In this document: in pieces, positions 1-11,311 of the stretch
Layout of the letters: each line of letters opens with the position of its first letter
Numbering within the stretch: the first letter of the stretch is position 1
Made by a program: the position numbers and the translations under genes
The notes under the pieces: generated by a model
What the model was told of the DNA's origin: nothing
What the model saw: only the letters and a program-made list of their open reading frames with translations
Database searches by the model: none
Origin: Drosophila persimilis
Lineage: Eukaryota > Arthropoda > Insecta > Diptera > Drosophilidae
Reading direction: 5' to 3'
Length of the DNA: 64,000 nucleotides
Assembly: GCF_003286085.1 (NCBI RefSeq)
Contig: NW_020825307.1
Location: 434,001 to 498,000 of the forward strand

Positions 1-1490
1 ATATCAGTGAAGTTCGAAGTAAAATAAAAACTTTTTAAAAACACAATCCGCTACCGCAGTTGTTTAATTTACACACGCAATAACCATTCCGTCGTCTCAA
101 AATGGTCAAAGCAGGCCATTTGACGCGCGCATTCGCAAACGCGTAGATTGTGTGCCGTTTATTGTTGTCTCATTCATTCTGGTTTTATTTGTTCATCGTT
201 GCCTGACATTGATCATGCCTTTGCTTTCGGTGTCTCTCTTTCGCTCTGTGTGTGTGTGTGTGTGTGTCTGTGTGCGTGCCTTCGAATTAGTGAAAACTAT
301 AAATGAAGCCCGCGCGAAACTGTTAATTGAAAAGCACATGCAAATTACATTTCTTGCAGAACTCAATTTTCGTTTCGCTCTCTTCGTAACGGTTTGGCGC
401 GCGACCAGCCAGACGCCGCTGCTGCTGCAGTTGTTGCTGTTGCTGTGTGAGGCGCGGGGCCTGCGCTTGTTTCGCGATTCACTGTGCGCAAGCAACTGAA
501 ATCCGAAATTCGAATTCCGAAATGTGCTCACAGGTCAAGAGGAGAGGCTTTGGGGCCGCTGCAGCTAATAATCTACGCAGCTCGGTCGGCCGCAAAGCTC
601 GGCTCAAGCACACCTCGAATTTTGGCTGCACTGGAAAAAACGGTGCCTATATACCATTTTCAAAGTGCTATACTAATCCTTTGCAGCTTTGGAAAGCTAC
701 CCATAATACCGGTGAAGGATTTATACACCAATTCCTTCACGCGGAAGGCTAGGTGTCAAGCCCAGATCTAGCTGGGGCTACGCTGATATTTGTAAACAAC
801 AGAAAGCTGAATTTTCTGGGACTGCAGAGAGATAATGATTTTGAGTATAGAGAACCGTCCGCACGTCCCTAATTTTGTTTTTAGCTATCCCCTCTGACTA
901 GTCCTTGTGCCCTCTTACAATAATTGCTAGGTGTGCAAGACCACCAATAACATCCCTTCTCCGGCCTGGGGTTTCCCGAAATGTTATCCGATGGTCAATA
1001 ATTAATTTTCTAACAAAAATACACACTTAATTGAAATCGCACCCTTTTCAACGGTCATTTACCAAGCAAAGCTGAAAATTATAAAAACGCTTTAAAATAT
1101 ATGGCAATGCAAAAACTACTTACATATTGATTTCCTATCATATCCGTATCTTAACCAATGATCGCTCATGTCCAGTTAATTGTCTAATTTGAAACGACGT
1201 TCTGGTTTCTGAAGGGACTAGAGGTCGGGAAAAGGTTTCGCTTTATATTATATGTGAATCAAGATTGTTTAAATAAAGTGTTTACCTATAAATAAAGATA
1301 AAGCGAAGAACTTGTAAGAATAACAACGGGGAAATTCCATTTTGATATCATTTTTATATTGGCTCGAAATCAAATAACTCCCTGTAACTATCGATCCGAA
1401 AGTTAAATATAAGCTTCAACCAAAGTAAGCAAGCTGTGGTTTAATATTGTGTATATCCTCATGGTTCAGGGGAATACGATCAAAGGAATG
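1..1490. other. Noncoding DNA at left edge
   Basis: No reading frame here has coding-like codon use or usable splice sites. The stretch holds a short GT microsatellite near 245-265, CTG-rich sequence near 415-450 and AT-rich DNA. It may be flanking or intronic sequence of a gene outside the window. I cannot assign it a function. Confidence 0.6.
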
Positions 1491-1499
1491 ATCTAAAAG

Positions 1500-2190
1500 T
1501 GATCTGTGGTCCATCATTTCAGGCATTCCGAACACATTTCTACCATGGTAAATAAGGCCATGGGCGTGCTTGTGTTTATAAAGAGGTGGTCAAAGGAATT
1601 TGACGACCCCTATATAACAAAGACTCTCTATACCTCGCTTGTTCGTCCGATCTTAGAATACGGCTCCTGTGTATGGTGCCCTCAGTACAAAGTACACCAG
1701 GATCGTATAGAATCACTTTTTACTCTGTGCTCTGCGGGGCCTTAACTGGCCTTAAGACTCTCATCTTACTCTAGTAGATAACTATTAGTAAACCTCCCAT
1801 CCTTAGTTAACCGTAGAAAAATGCTTGGTGTGATATTTATGCACAACTTGATCAGGGTTGACATAGACAGCCCTGATCTGTTGAGCCGCATAAACTTCAC
1901 GATTCCTATTAGACTGACTAGAAATTTTATACCGTTGTTCCTTCCACTTTGTAGATCGAATTATTCCTTGCATGAACCGTTTAGGGTCTTATGCTCGGAT
2001 TATAATTCCCTCTACCATAATACATCCACCACTAATTCTCTTCCTCTTATTAAATTACTAATCCTTACACACCTTTCTATTAATTAGTAATTGTAGTGGT
2101 ATTTGTATTTTGATTGCATTCTTAGTTTCTTAGTAAGTTTAGTGCTAATTTTCCTCGAATGTTAGTCTAATAGCTATCTTTCTTGCATGT
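1500..2190 (+). mobile_element. Decayed LINE (non-LTR retrotransposon) reverse-transcriptase fragment
   Basis: Two out-of-register reading frames on the plus strand (1506-1745 and 1821-2087) carry the C-terminal end of a LINE-type reverse transcriptase. Seen residues include KAMGVLVFIKRWSKEF, SLVRPILEYGSCVWCPQY, RLTRNF and HEPFRVLCSDYN, the order typical of the post-polymerase thumb and tail region of insect non-LTR elements. The catalytic palm and the 5' part are absent, and the frame breaks near 1720-1820, so this is a 5'-truncated, dead copy. AT-rich sequence after 2087, up to about 2190, may be its 3' tail. The exact family (Jockey-like or related) cannot be settled by eye. Confidence 0.75.
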
Positions 2191-2446
2191 TCGCGTTCGG
2201 TTCGGCTACGCACCGTGCGTCATGCGGCAGCGCCCCTCGGTCGGTTGGGCGTGAGCAGGGCTGTGTTTTGCCTGGGATCCGCGCGTAACAGCCTTCTGCT
2301 GGTTTCACACGGCCCACTTGACGGTGCAGTATCGCCTCTTGAAAGATGCATTCATTGCATGTCAACGTCCAACGTATTCCTATGTCCAGGACTTGCCTAG
2401 CGTATCTATTCGAAATGACAACTGGCTTAAAACAAAAATGTTCTTC

Positions 2447-2452
2447 TTTATT
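2447..2452 (-). terminator. Poly(A) signal for the Prp38B-like gene
   Basis: The minus strand reads AATAAA about 355 nt past the Prp38B-like stop codon at 2808. It is the first canonical hexamer I found downstream, and would give a 3' UTR of about 0.35 kb that includes an AT dinucleotide tract. Confidence 0.5.
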
Positions 2453-2510
2453 AGCATAAAACACAACTTGGAAACTATTTATCATTAAGGGTGTAGTCAC
2501 AAATCAGTTA

Positions 2511-2560
2511 ATATATGTATATATATATATATAATAAATATTTATATATATATATATATA
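2511..2560. repeat. AT dinucleotide tract
   Basis: A nearly pure TA repeat of about 50 bp, lying inside the predicted 3' UTR of the Prp38B-like gene and followed by a TG/TATCTG-rich stretch. Confidence 0.9.
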
Positions 2561-2807
2561 GCCATGCTGGTGTTTGTCTGTATGTGTATGTGTGTATCTG
2601 TGTATCTGTGTCGAGGCCTGTTTTAACCTGAGTACGAAGCCCACCAGTCCGCCGGGGCTATCCGAAAATGAGTTCAACTGGTCTTTACATAACAAAAATA
2701 ATTGTGTAGTGTAGTAGTTCTGTGGAAACAAATTGAATTAGAGTAAACAACAGCTGAAGAAGGACGAGGTGGTTGAGAGAGGGCTGTGTATCGCGCCGGT
2801 GTGCTGA

Positions 2808-4735
2808 TCACCGGCGACGACGCTCTCGCTCTCGATCCCGCTCCCGATCATCGGGGTGATCGTTGTGCCGGCTCTTGCTACTTCGCTCCGAACCGAAGCC
2901 ACCTCTTCCGGATCCCCCGCTGTCTGCGCCACCGTCACCAGCATCCCGTTTGCGGTCGTGACGCTCCGAGCGTTGGCGGTTGCGGCTGGGGCTTCTGCTT
3001 CGGCTGCGCGAGTAGTGTCTGTGCTTGTGCTTCTTCTTGTGCTTGCTGCGTTGGCGGTCGTGATCCTTCAGCCGGTCACGGTCATGGTCACGGTCCTTTA
3101 CCCGGTCACGGTCCCGATCCCGGTCCCCAGACGAGTGGTAGGGTATAGGTGCCGATGGCGGCGCCGGTGGGTAATCTTCATATCCTCGACCTCGTGCATA
3201 CGAGGAGCTCGATGAGGTGGCATAGTAGTCGCGATCATCGTGATCATTGCGATAGTTTATCGGTGGATATCCTCCGACTCCATGGCGAGAGCCGAAGCCG
3301 CCCATAGCTTGTCCACCACCACGACCGCCGCCGCCACCTCCGCCTCCGCGGTCTCCCCCAACGTGGCCGTGACCACCGCCATTACCGCTCTCATGGTATT
3401 CCTGGTAATCGTCATCGGGGCCAACAGTAGCAGCGGTTGCAGCCGCAGCTCCAGCCCCACCACCCGGTGGACCTGTGACCGGTCGTCCCGAGCTCAGCTG
3501 ATTGAGGGTGATGCCCTGCTCGCGGCAGTAATCTCCTATTTTGCGCTCGATCTGCTTCTGTATGGGCACGGGTATGCGCGGAAATAGCGTAGAGAACCAG
3601 TCCAGCTTGGTCATAAACTGGTAAACCATCTGGCCAATAGTCATAACCTGCAGATGGAGGCGATAAGGGATCGTATAAAGAGGAATTCGTTGGCTGGACA
3701 GCAGTGGGTAACATGTGATTGGTGGCTCATACAGTTGACTCACCTGGCCGCCGCCTGCCTTCACGTCAATCTCCTCCTCGTCCTGAAGATAGTCCTCGTA
3801 CCAGTCATACAGGTCCCCGGGCGGCTGTGTGTAGCGCAAGTACATGAACCCTTAAATGGAGAGGAAATTGTCATTAGATCACATTTCATTGGCATCATCA
3901 TTTAAGGGGGTGGGGGTGGGGCCTGGGTTTGGATGAGGGGAAGGGAGGGTTCTGTTTTTGCTAAACAGGAGCAGGAGCAAGCGACGGCATGTGGCGGCTG
4001 AACTCATGCGACTTACCAACACCTACCTAGTGCCCGTATGTAGGCCGAGTCTGTGTGATTGAGCAGTCCGTTGATCTGCTTGCGGGTCAGACGCAGGGTG
4101 TACAGCTTGTAGAGCAGACAGTACGCAGTGGACACAATCCCGCCCGCTCCAACGCCTCGCACCTGGAAGGGGGAATAGAAACAGAGAATGAGTCATCATT
4201 GCGCCAGAAGAGCAAACGAGGAGCATCGCCAACGATTAGCGCTACATTTCATAAACAACTCACACCGCCGCACATGCCGGTCTGGCCGGAGGTCTTGCGG
4301 GATCCGCGCTCCCATGGCTCCATGTGCTTCACCTGGTAGTAGATCTCGTCAACGACCTCGTGGTAGGTTTTCAGTTTAAACAAGTGCACTGTAAAGGGAA
4401 CCGGGAAACGCCGATCAAATATATGTATGTACATAGCTTAGTTCGCAGTGGGACTCCTCCCGGACACGCACCTTTGAAGTAGCTGGAACTTTGGATGTTG
4501 GCGAGGATCAGTGGATTCAGGTTCATTGAAGTCTCGTTTCCCCAGAAAGGTAGGGTGTTGTGCTGCTTGCCGGCCTTCTTTCCGCCAACGCCTGCACCGC
4601 CGCCACCGGCCGAAGATGACGCCGAATACTCTGCCAGCGTTAAAGGGAGTCAGAGAGAGACGCGACCGTCAATTAGCGGTTGATGCGGCTACGGGAGCCA
4701 GCTCAGGGCCAGCACGAAAACTTACCTTCGTCCAT
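2808..4735 (-). CDS. PRPF38B: Prp38B-type pre-mRNA splicing factor
   Basis: Six coding exons join in frame: 4735-4726, 4630-4472, 4388-4264, 4162-4027, 3850-3744 and 3647-2808. The protein begins MDEEYSASSS. It carries the PRP38 fold, visible as FWGNETSMNLNP, YHEVVDEIYYQVKHMEPWE, TGMCGGVRGVGAGG and YIRALGFMYLRYTQPP. VKAGGGQVMTIGQ and LFPRIPVPIQK follow, then a long Gly-rich region and a C-terminal arginine tail with RS, RD and KHKKKHKHRH repeats. PRP38 proteins act in the spliceosome around B-complex activation, and the RS tail is typical of the metazoan B paralogue. All introns are GT-AG and short. The start codon sits only 10 nt before the first donor. The orthologue is probably D. melanogaster CG1622, but that name is from memory. 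Confidence 0.93.
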
Positions 4736-4895
4736 TCCTGCTGCCGAACCGCACTTTAAAACATCAATTCCGCAATTTTAATGCAGTTTGTGCGCGCAAA
4801 ATGGCCAAGAACCAGATTTGCAAACGTTTGCGAGCGTGAGAAAATGCCTGAATTGGCGATATGTATGCGTTGCCTATCGCCGTATGGCCGGGGCT

Positions 4896-4903
4896 TATCG
4901 ATA
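4896..4903. promoter_or_regulatory. DRE box upstream of the Prp38B-like gene
   Basis: A perfect palindromic TATCGATA lies 160 nt upstream of the start codon at 4735. This is the core of the DNA replication-related element bound by DREF, common in housekeeping fly promoters. Position and palindrome are seen; function is inferred. Confidence 0.6.
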
Positions 4904-4909
4904 TAAATG

Positions 4910-6479
4910 GCGCGCATATATCGTTGCCGTCCAGATAGTTTTCGAGAATAATCTGGTGTTTGCAGAGGAAAAATACATGAAATAAAATTAAATAAAATTG
5001 AAGCACACAAATATACTATTACCATTGAAACATTATATTTGATTTCTAATTAACACAACAAAAAAATAAAAATTAGCGATGTTAGCGATGAATCGTGCGG
5101 CATCAAGCCACTAACCATGCAGTATAAAGATGTGCCACTTCATACACCGAAACATATCGCAGAGCGAATCATCAGTATAAGATCACAGGGTCTTCGTCTC
5201 TGGCGTTCGGCCAGCGCATAATCAAATTATGGTCCGCAACCCCAACGCGCCCTCTTTTCGGGTCTGTTGAGTTTTCATATTTCATCGAAGAATAAAAAAA
5301 AAAACATCTTCCATATATCTACATATATCTGTCTCCCCTCTTACATCAAACATGGCGTTAAAGCGTCTCTGTTGTGATGAGCGTAAAATAAGACCGATAA
5401 GAGAGTTTGCGGAATACCTGGTGTAATATCATCATGATATGTCCATTCAAAGAACACTTGCAGGCTATTGTATGTGTGTGTACATGTTTATTTTCATTGC
5501 ATTTGTATCAGAAAAAAATGATTTCAAATATGATGCGCAAGTATGACAAAGCTGGGCTGGCTGGATCATGATGAAGACCCTGGGATCTAATTCTGAAGGT
5601 TCGCTCTGCGATATGTTTGTTGTATGGCACATCTGTACACTGCTACCTGCCGATAGAAGCGGCAATCGGTGTATCGGCGGCTTGCCACCATCTCTAGCTC
5701 CTGTAGTAATTATCCTTTTGAGCCCAGCGAAAACCCTCAAGTTCAGTCAGCTTCAGCCAGCAAGTCCTGTGTCCTTAGTTAGGGCCCAGCCGTTTAACAT
5801 CTTTTGGAGGACACAACCTTGGTTAAAGCATCGGTAAGGGCCGGCCAGACCAGTCAAAGGCCCCAAACAAGTCCAGGACTCTGTAAGCTAAGCTGCGCGA
5901 AGGTACCCTGTCCGTCCCACAAGTAAAATACGGTGGAACGGGGACCGGGGACCGGGAACGGCGACCTTCATATTAAATAATACATGTACATACCTTAGCG
6001 TGCGTACGGGGCCAGTGTGCGTGCGTTTGTGTGTGTCCGCGCGGTCGTGTGTGGGTGCATTAGAAGACCAAAAAGATATCAAATAAAATAATTAAAGAAA
6101 CACGCACAAAATAATACGCATTGCAGGTGGCGTAAAAGTTTTTTTTGCTGCAAGGCTAAACCGAAACCAACAAAAAAAAGGGCATCGCAAAAAGGCTAAA
6201 ATGCAGCAACCGCTCCCCTGTCCTGCTGCATGCGGACGTGGGTGGCACAGCAGCCCACTCTAAACGCAAGCGCAGACCAGCCGCCGAGCAAAAATAGCAA
6301 ACATCCCACAGTCACGGCCACGGCCAATGCGAAGGTGAAGCCAACAACACCATCACGAACAGCGACACCGACACCGACACCAACCCGACCAGAAGGACAA
6401 CGGAGCATTGGAGAGCGGAAGGACAGGGACAGCGGTTCAGGGTCATGGTCAAGCAGCTGTAGAGCCAGAGATTGGGACC
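4910..6479. other. Divergent intergenic region and phl 5' leader
   Basis: This 1.5 kb separates the minus-strand Prp38B-like gene from plus-strand phl. It must hold the promoters of both genes and the 5' leader of phl. I see a G-rich tract near 5940-5960, a GT-rich tract near 6015-6060, and no coding exon. The frame upstream of the phl ATG is open back to a TTG at 6408 but has no in-frame ATG before 6480. Confidence 0.5.
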
Positions 6480-9060
6480 ATGTCGAGCGAATCGTCAACG
6501 GAGAGCGACAGCGAACTGTACGACCCGCTGGCCGAGGAGCTGCATAATGTGCAGCTGGTCAAGCATGTCACCAGGGAGAACATCGATGCCCTGAACGCCA
6601 AGTTTGCCAATCTCCAAGAGCCGCCGGCCATGTACTTAACAGGTGAGTGGCCAGGGCAGAGCAGGGCAGGACAGGGCAGCCCTTTCATGTACAAATTCTG
6701 TATTAATTATGTATGTTTTTCGGATTGCAGAATACCAGGAGCTCACATCGAAGCTGCATGAGCTGGAGGCCAAAGAGCACGAGCTGATGGAGCAGCTTAA
6801 TGCGTTGCAGCAGGAAGACGATGGCAGCCAGAGTGCCGCGGACATACAGCAGCAGCGCAGCGCCGCGGATAGGGATCAGCCGCACTACCAGAACCAGACG
6901 CAGATCCTACAGCAGCAGCGGCAGCTGGCGCGGGGGCCCCTGGCCTACCATGGCAGCGACCTGACCGACAGCCTGATGTCGAACCCCGGCTCCGGTAGTA
7001 CCAGCCAGTGCGGCACGCTTACCCGCCAGCCCAAGATCCTGCTGCGGGCCCATCTGCCCAACCAACAGCGCACCTCGGTCGAGGTGGTCGCCGGCGTGCG
7101 ACTCTGCGATGCTCTGATGAAGGCACTCAAGCTGCGCCAGCTGACGCCGGACATGTGCGAGGTGAGCACATCGCATAGCGGGCGACATATCATACCGTGG
7201 AACACGGACATTGGCACGCTGCATGTGGAGGAGATATTTGTGCGACTGCTGGACAAGTTCCCCATTCGGACTCACACGCAGCATCAGATCATACGCAAGA
7301 CATTCTTCTCGCTGGTCTTCTGCGAGGGATGCCGGCGGCTACTCTTCACCGGGTTCTACTGCAGTCAGTGCAATTTCCGCTTCCATCAGCGGTGCGCGTC
7401 CTTAGTGCCGATGCTGTGCCAGCCCTTTCCCATGGATAGCTATTACCAGCTACTGCTGGCCGAGAATCCGGACAACGCCCTCGGGTTTACCGGACGCGGC
7501 ACGGCCGTCCGATTCAACGTGAGTAGCCGCAGCCATAGCCGGCGATGCAGCAGCAGCGGGAGCAGCAGCAGCTCTAAACCTTCTGCAAACCATCGACAGG
7601 GCCGGCCGCCTCGCATTAGCCAGGACGACCGCTCCAATTCCGCTCCCAATGTGTGCATCAACAACATCCGATCGGTGACCACTGAGGTTCAGCGCAGCCT
7701 CATCATGCACGCAAGGCCACCATTGCCGGTAGGTGCCCTCCCACTTTTTGCCTTTCGGAAACGCCTCTTTAAAACGTATCTCTGTCTGCTTTTGTTTCTG
7801 CTTATCCAGCATCCCTGCACGGATCACTCGAACTCAACCCAGGCCTCGCCTACGAGCACTCTCAAGCATAATCGACCCCGTGCCCGATCCGCCGACGAGA
7901 GCAACAAGAACCTGCTGTCACGTGAGGACAAGAGCTCCGAGGAGAATTGGGTATGGCAAAGCCGGAAGCGAAATAATGTTTAATGTCAATGGAATTTCAA
8001 TTTCCTCCATCAATCACTTGCAGAACATCAAAGCGGAGGAGATTCTAATTGGTCCGCGCATTGGTTCCGGCTCCTTTGGTACCGTTTATCGGGCCCATTG
8101 GCATGGACCTGTGGCGGTGAAGACCCTTAACGTTAAGACGCCCAGTCCCACCCAGCTGCAGGCCTTCAAGAACGAGGTTGCCATGCTGAAGAAGACGCGC
8201 CACTGCAACATTCTGCTCTTCATGGGATGCGTCTCGAAGCCATCGCTGGCGATTGTCACCCAATGGTGCGAGGGCAGCAGCCTCTATAAGCATGTCCACG
8301 TCAGCGAGACGAAGTTTAAGCTGAACACGCTCATCGACATTGGCCGGCAAGTGGCCCAGGGCATGGACTATCTCCATGCCAAGAACATTATACACAGGTG
8401 AGGGGAAAACTAGTCGAAAATAATGGACACTCGTGATGATGGATGATGGGATTAATCGACTTTCTTTTGACTGCCTGCAGAGACCTGAAATCGAACAACA
8501 TTTTCCTCCACGAGGATCTGTCGGTGAAGATTGGCGATTTCGGGCTGGCTACAGCGAAGACCAGATGGTCGGGCGAGAAGCAGGCCAACCAGCCGACGGG
8601 CAGTATTCTTTGGATGGCACCGGAGGTGATACGGATGCAGGAGCTGAATCCCTACTCCTTCCAGTCGGACGTGTACGCCTTCGGCATTGTGATGTACGAG
8701 CTGCTGGCCGAGTGCCTGCCCTACGGTCACATCAGCAACAAGGATCAGATCCTGTTTATGGTGGGACGCGGCCTGCTGCGACCAGAAATGAGCCAGGTGC
8801 GCTCCGATGCCCCACAGGCATTGAAACGCCTGGCCGAGGACTGTATCAAGTACACGCCTAAGGACAGACCGCTCTTCCGCCCGCTGCTCAACATGCTCGA
8901 GAATATGTTGCGCACGCTGCCCAAAATCCATCGCAGTGCCAGCGAGCCCAATTTGACGCAGTCCCAGCTGCAGAACGACGACTTCCTCTATCTGCCCAGC
9001 CCCAAGACGCCGGTGAACTTTAACAATTTCCAGTTCTTTGGCAGTGCCGGCAACATCTAA
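6480..9060 (+). CDS. phl: Raf serine/threonine kinase (pole hole)
   Basis: Five coding exons (6480-6642, 6731-7728, 7810-7950, 8024-8397, 8481-9060) encode 751 aa, close to the known fly Raf length. Raf links Ras to MEK in receptor tyrosine kinase signalling. Domains in order are a Ras-binding domain (about 154-234, from [10 protein letters not shown]), and a C1 zinc finger (about 238-285) with HQ..., CEGC, CSQC and HQRC ligands. The CR2 segment follows, with the 14-3-3 site RSNSAPNV. The kinase domain starts near 440 with GSGSFG, VAVK lysine near 465, HRDLKSNN near 558 (spanning an intron) and DFG near 577. A C-terminal 14-3-3 site RSASEPN follows. Acidic SSEENW replaces the vertebrate SSYYW activation segment. 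The start at 6480 has a good ACCATG context. All catalytic residues are intact. Confidence 0.98.
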
Positions 9061-9566
9061 TTTGGTTGCGGAGCGGAGCGGAACGAGGCGTGGCGTGGCT
9101 GCTGTACCTGTACTTACAAAACTTACAAAAATCTTTAACTGTTTGTTGAACTGTTTTTCTCATGGTTTTTTTCCTGTACATAACTCGTCCTGTGTGAGCG
9201 AGAGACGAAAAGCGAGCGAATCAGAGGGAGACGGAGACAGAGGACGGACGCAGACATTCAATCAGAAGGGGACAGGATACGAGTAACGTAACGAAGGAGA
9301 GTGTCTCTCTCGCACATGATGACAAATGGACGGACCAACAAAAATACCAATACCTCTGTGCTGCTTCTGCTTATTCTTCCATAAACCCCCAATCCCCAAC
9401 TCCCCCCGAACAAAAACTGATAAACGTGCATTTCTGTTACTGTTAACTGCAACGCCCATGTGTACATACCTTGCAACATAATTTATTAATGTTAAGCCCC
9501 CCACAAACTAAACTAAACTAAACTAAAACTATGTAAACTAGCTGATCCACTAGCGATTACATTAAA
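9061..9566 (+). other. phl 3' UTR with variant poly(A) signal
   Basis: Sequence after the phl stop has no coding potential. There is no AATAAA, but ATTAAA at 9561-9566, the commonest variant hexamer, could end the transcript about 190 nt short of the converging mRpL14 transcript end. Confidence 0.5.
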
Positions 9567-9754
9567 CACATAATACATACAATACTACAACAAATTGCTT
9601 GTCTTTCATGTAATTCTCCGCGTACCGGCAGTCGGAATTGATTGGAAAGGAAGACGTACTGTTGCTGTGTCTACACATCAGGCACATCAAAGGCATTGGA
9701 TTCCTCCCTAGCAACAGGCAACGAAACACACGCACTTTCAATATAACAAAGCTG

Positions 9755-9760
9755 TTTATT
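9755..9760 (-). terminator. Poly(A) signal of mRpL14
   Basis: AATAAA on the minus strand, 45 nt after the mRpL14 stop codon. It gives a very short 3' UTR for this gene, which converges on phl. Confidence 0.75.
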
Positions 9761-9804
9761 CTTTACACAGTCAGGGGGGAGGGAAGGAAGTACAACAATA
9801 ATGA

Positions 9805-10302
9805 CTAAACATAGCGACTGGCGATGGCTAGAACCTTGGTGTAGTCGGCACCCTTGGCCAGCGTCTTCTCCTTGAGTATCGTCCGCAGGACGGTGGGTAT
9901 CGGGACATGGATGCGTGTGCCCAGCGGCGAACCATTGTCGTCGATCAAAACCAGGTTATTGCTATCGAATTTGGGCTGCTTGGGCTTCTGGTTCTGCTTC
10001 AGGCCGACGAGGATGCCCTTCTTCATCTGGCCCTTGATGGCCACCAGCACTTTGTCCCCAATGTAACCGACGCCGCGCTTATTGTACACATGGATGCAGC
10101 GCGGCGGCCGGCCCTCGGCCATGGCTCGCTTGCCGAGATCACTGTTATCCACCACACGGAGGCGGGCCAGTTTCCGTATCTCACAGCACGCCGGCGTTGT
10201 GTGAAGCGATTGTTGCTGGCGGCAGGTGACGGCCCTGGCACTGGCCGTGATTGTCGCCACTGGCAGCGTGGTGGTCAGACGCCTCAGGATTTGTAGTGCC
10301 AT
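9805..10302 (-). CDS. mRpL14: Mitochondrial large ribosomal subunit protein uL14m
   Basis: An intronless frame of 165 aa from an ATG at 10302. The first ~45 residues (LRRLTTTLPVATITASARA...) are Arg/Ser/Thr-rich with almost no acid, as expected of a mitochondrial presequence. The rest is the uL14 family fold, visible as ARLRVVDNSDLGKRAM, CIHVYNKRGVGYIGDKVLVAIKG and GTRIHVPIP, with a C-terminal TKVLAIASRYV. uL14 sits at the subunit interface of the ribosome. Length agrees with fly mRpL14. A DRE box lies 67 nt upstream and a poly(A) signal 45 nt downstream, so the gene is compact. It converges with phl. Confidence 0.95.
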   Translation of the reverse strand: MALQILRRLTTTLPVATITASARAVTCRQQQSLHTTPACCEIRKLARLRVVDNSDLGKRAMAEGRPPRCIHVYNKRGVGYIGDKVLVAIKGQMKKGILVGLKQNQKPKQPKFDSNNLVLIDDNGSPLGTRIHVPIPTVLRTILKEKTLAKGADYTKVLAIASRYV

Positions 10303-10368
10303 TCTGGTGTTGCTCTTCGCAGCTTTTCTTGTTTTTAATTCATAAATCCGAGATATATTATACAATCT

Positions 10369-10376
10369 TATCGATA
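10369..10376. promoter_or_regulatory. DRE box upstream of mRpL14
   Basis: A second perfect TATCGATA in the window, 67 nt upstream of the mRpL14 start codon, probably within its core promoter. DREF-dependent promoters are common for fly mitochondrial and ribosomal genes. Confidence 0.65.
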
Positions 10377-10399
10377 AAATATATCGTCCGACCCTCAGA

Positions 10400-11305
10400 A
10401 ATATACCAAATATACTGCCTCAATTTAAAAATATACCGTAAATATTCTGAAGAATTCAAGTTCTATTTTACATATTCCTCGTTTTTGATCTTCTATCAAA
10501 TATTACCAGCTGTATAGAACATTTAGCCATGCCCACATAATTTTATCCGATAAATGAATTAATGTTCTACCTGCCTGGCTTATTTTAACCACTTCTTTTA
10601 TTTGATCTTGTCTAAAAAAAGGTTTTGGCAAAATAGGTCAAACAAAAAAAGGGTTTAGCGAAATAGGTCACGCATAAAAGGAAACCCTTAGTTCTGACCA
10701 CATAATTTTAGGCCGTTGATAAATACATTTTCTTCAAGATTGGCTAGTTTTTAGTCCTTGCTTATATTTTGGCTAAAATATGGCTGAAACAAAATAGTTC
10801 AACAAAAATAATATGATTTTATTTTAATGGGGTCGGAATCGCTTGCTCTCCCACCACAAATATGATATACCCCATAATCTTCGTGTACCGGGTATAAAAA
10901 CCATAGAAATGAAGCGGGCCAACAGCATATACATATGTATATAGCGTTATGACACTAGACTTTGCCAACTGACTAACTGCAGAAACTAGGCTTACGGGAT
11001 AAGCATGCAATGAGATCTAGAATAATATGTGCGTTCAGTTAGCATCCCACAAAACAAAACACATGTTCAACCGCTGAAGTTTATGGCTATAAAAGTCTAT
11101 CATGCTATTTTGCTCTTTGCAAAAAATGTAACATAGTCATAACGTCATAACGCTAGTAACAGCAGACTCTGCGCTTAACAGCACACTCTCTAGTTAACAG
11201 CACGCTCTCAATTCAACAGCGACCATTTTGGCGGCATGGTGGCTTTTAACAGTTTTACTTGAATATGAAAACGCATGTTTTATAAATGTTTTTTTTTTAG
11301 TTATA
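10400..11305. other. AT-rich intergenic DNA with repeat fragments
   Basis: No gene is visible. Near 10620-10675 a segment reading roughly GGTTTNGGCAAAATAGGTCA occurs twice in tandem with small differences. At 11155-11220 the motif AACAGCANRCTCT recurs at least three times. Sequence around 10890-10905 (CCGGGTATAAAAACC) resembles dispersed fly repeats. These look like remnants of an unidentified repetitive element. Confidence 0.45.
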
Positions 11306-11311
11306 TTTATT
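11306..11311 (-). terminator. Poly(A) signal of the cordon-bleu-like gene
   Basis: AATAAA on the minus strand about 705 nt after the stop codon at 12016, followed by T-rich sequence. The region between (11312-12015) has no coding potential and is best read as 3' UTR. Confidence 0.5.

Noticed and set aside
6408..6479. N-terminal extension of Raf upstream of 6480
   Set aside because: The frame is open, but the upstream initiator would be TTG at 6408. The ATG at 6480 has a good context and matches the known Raf start.
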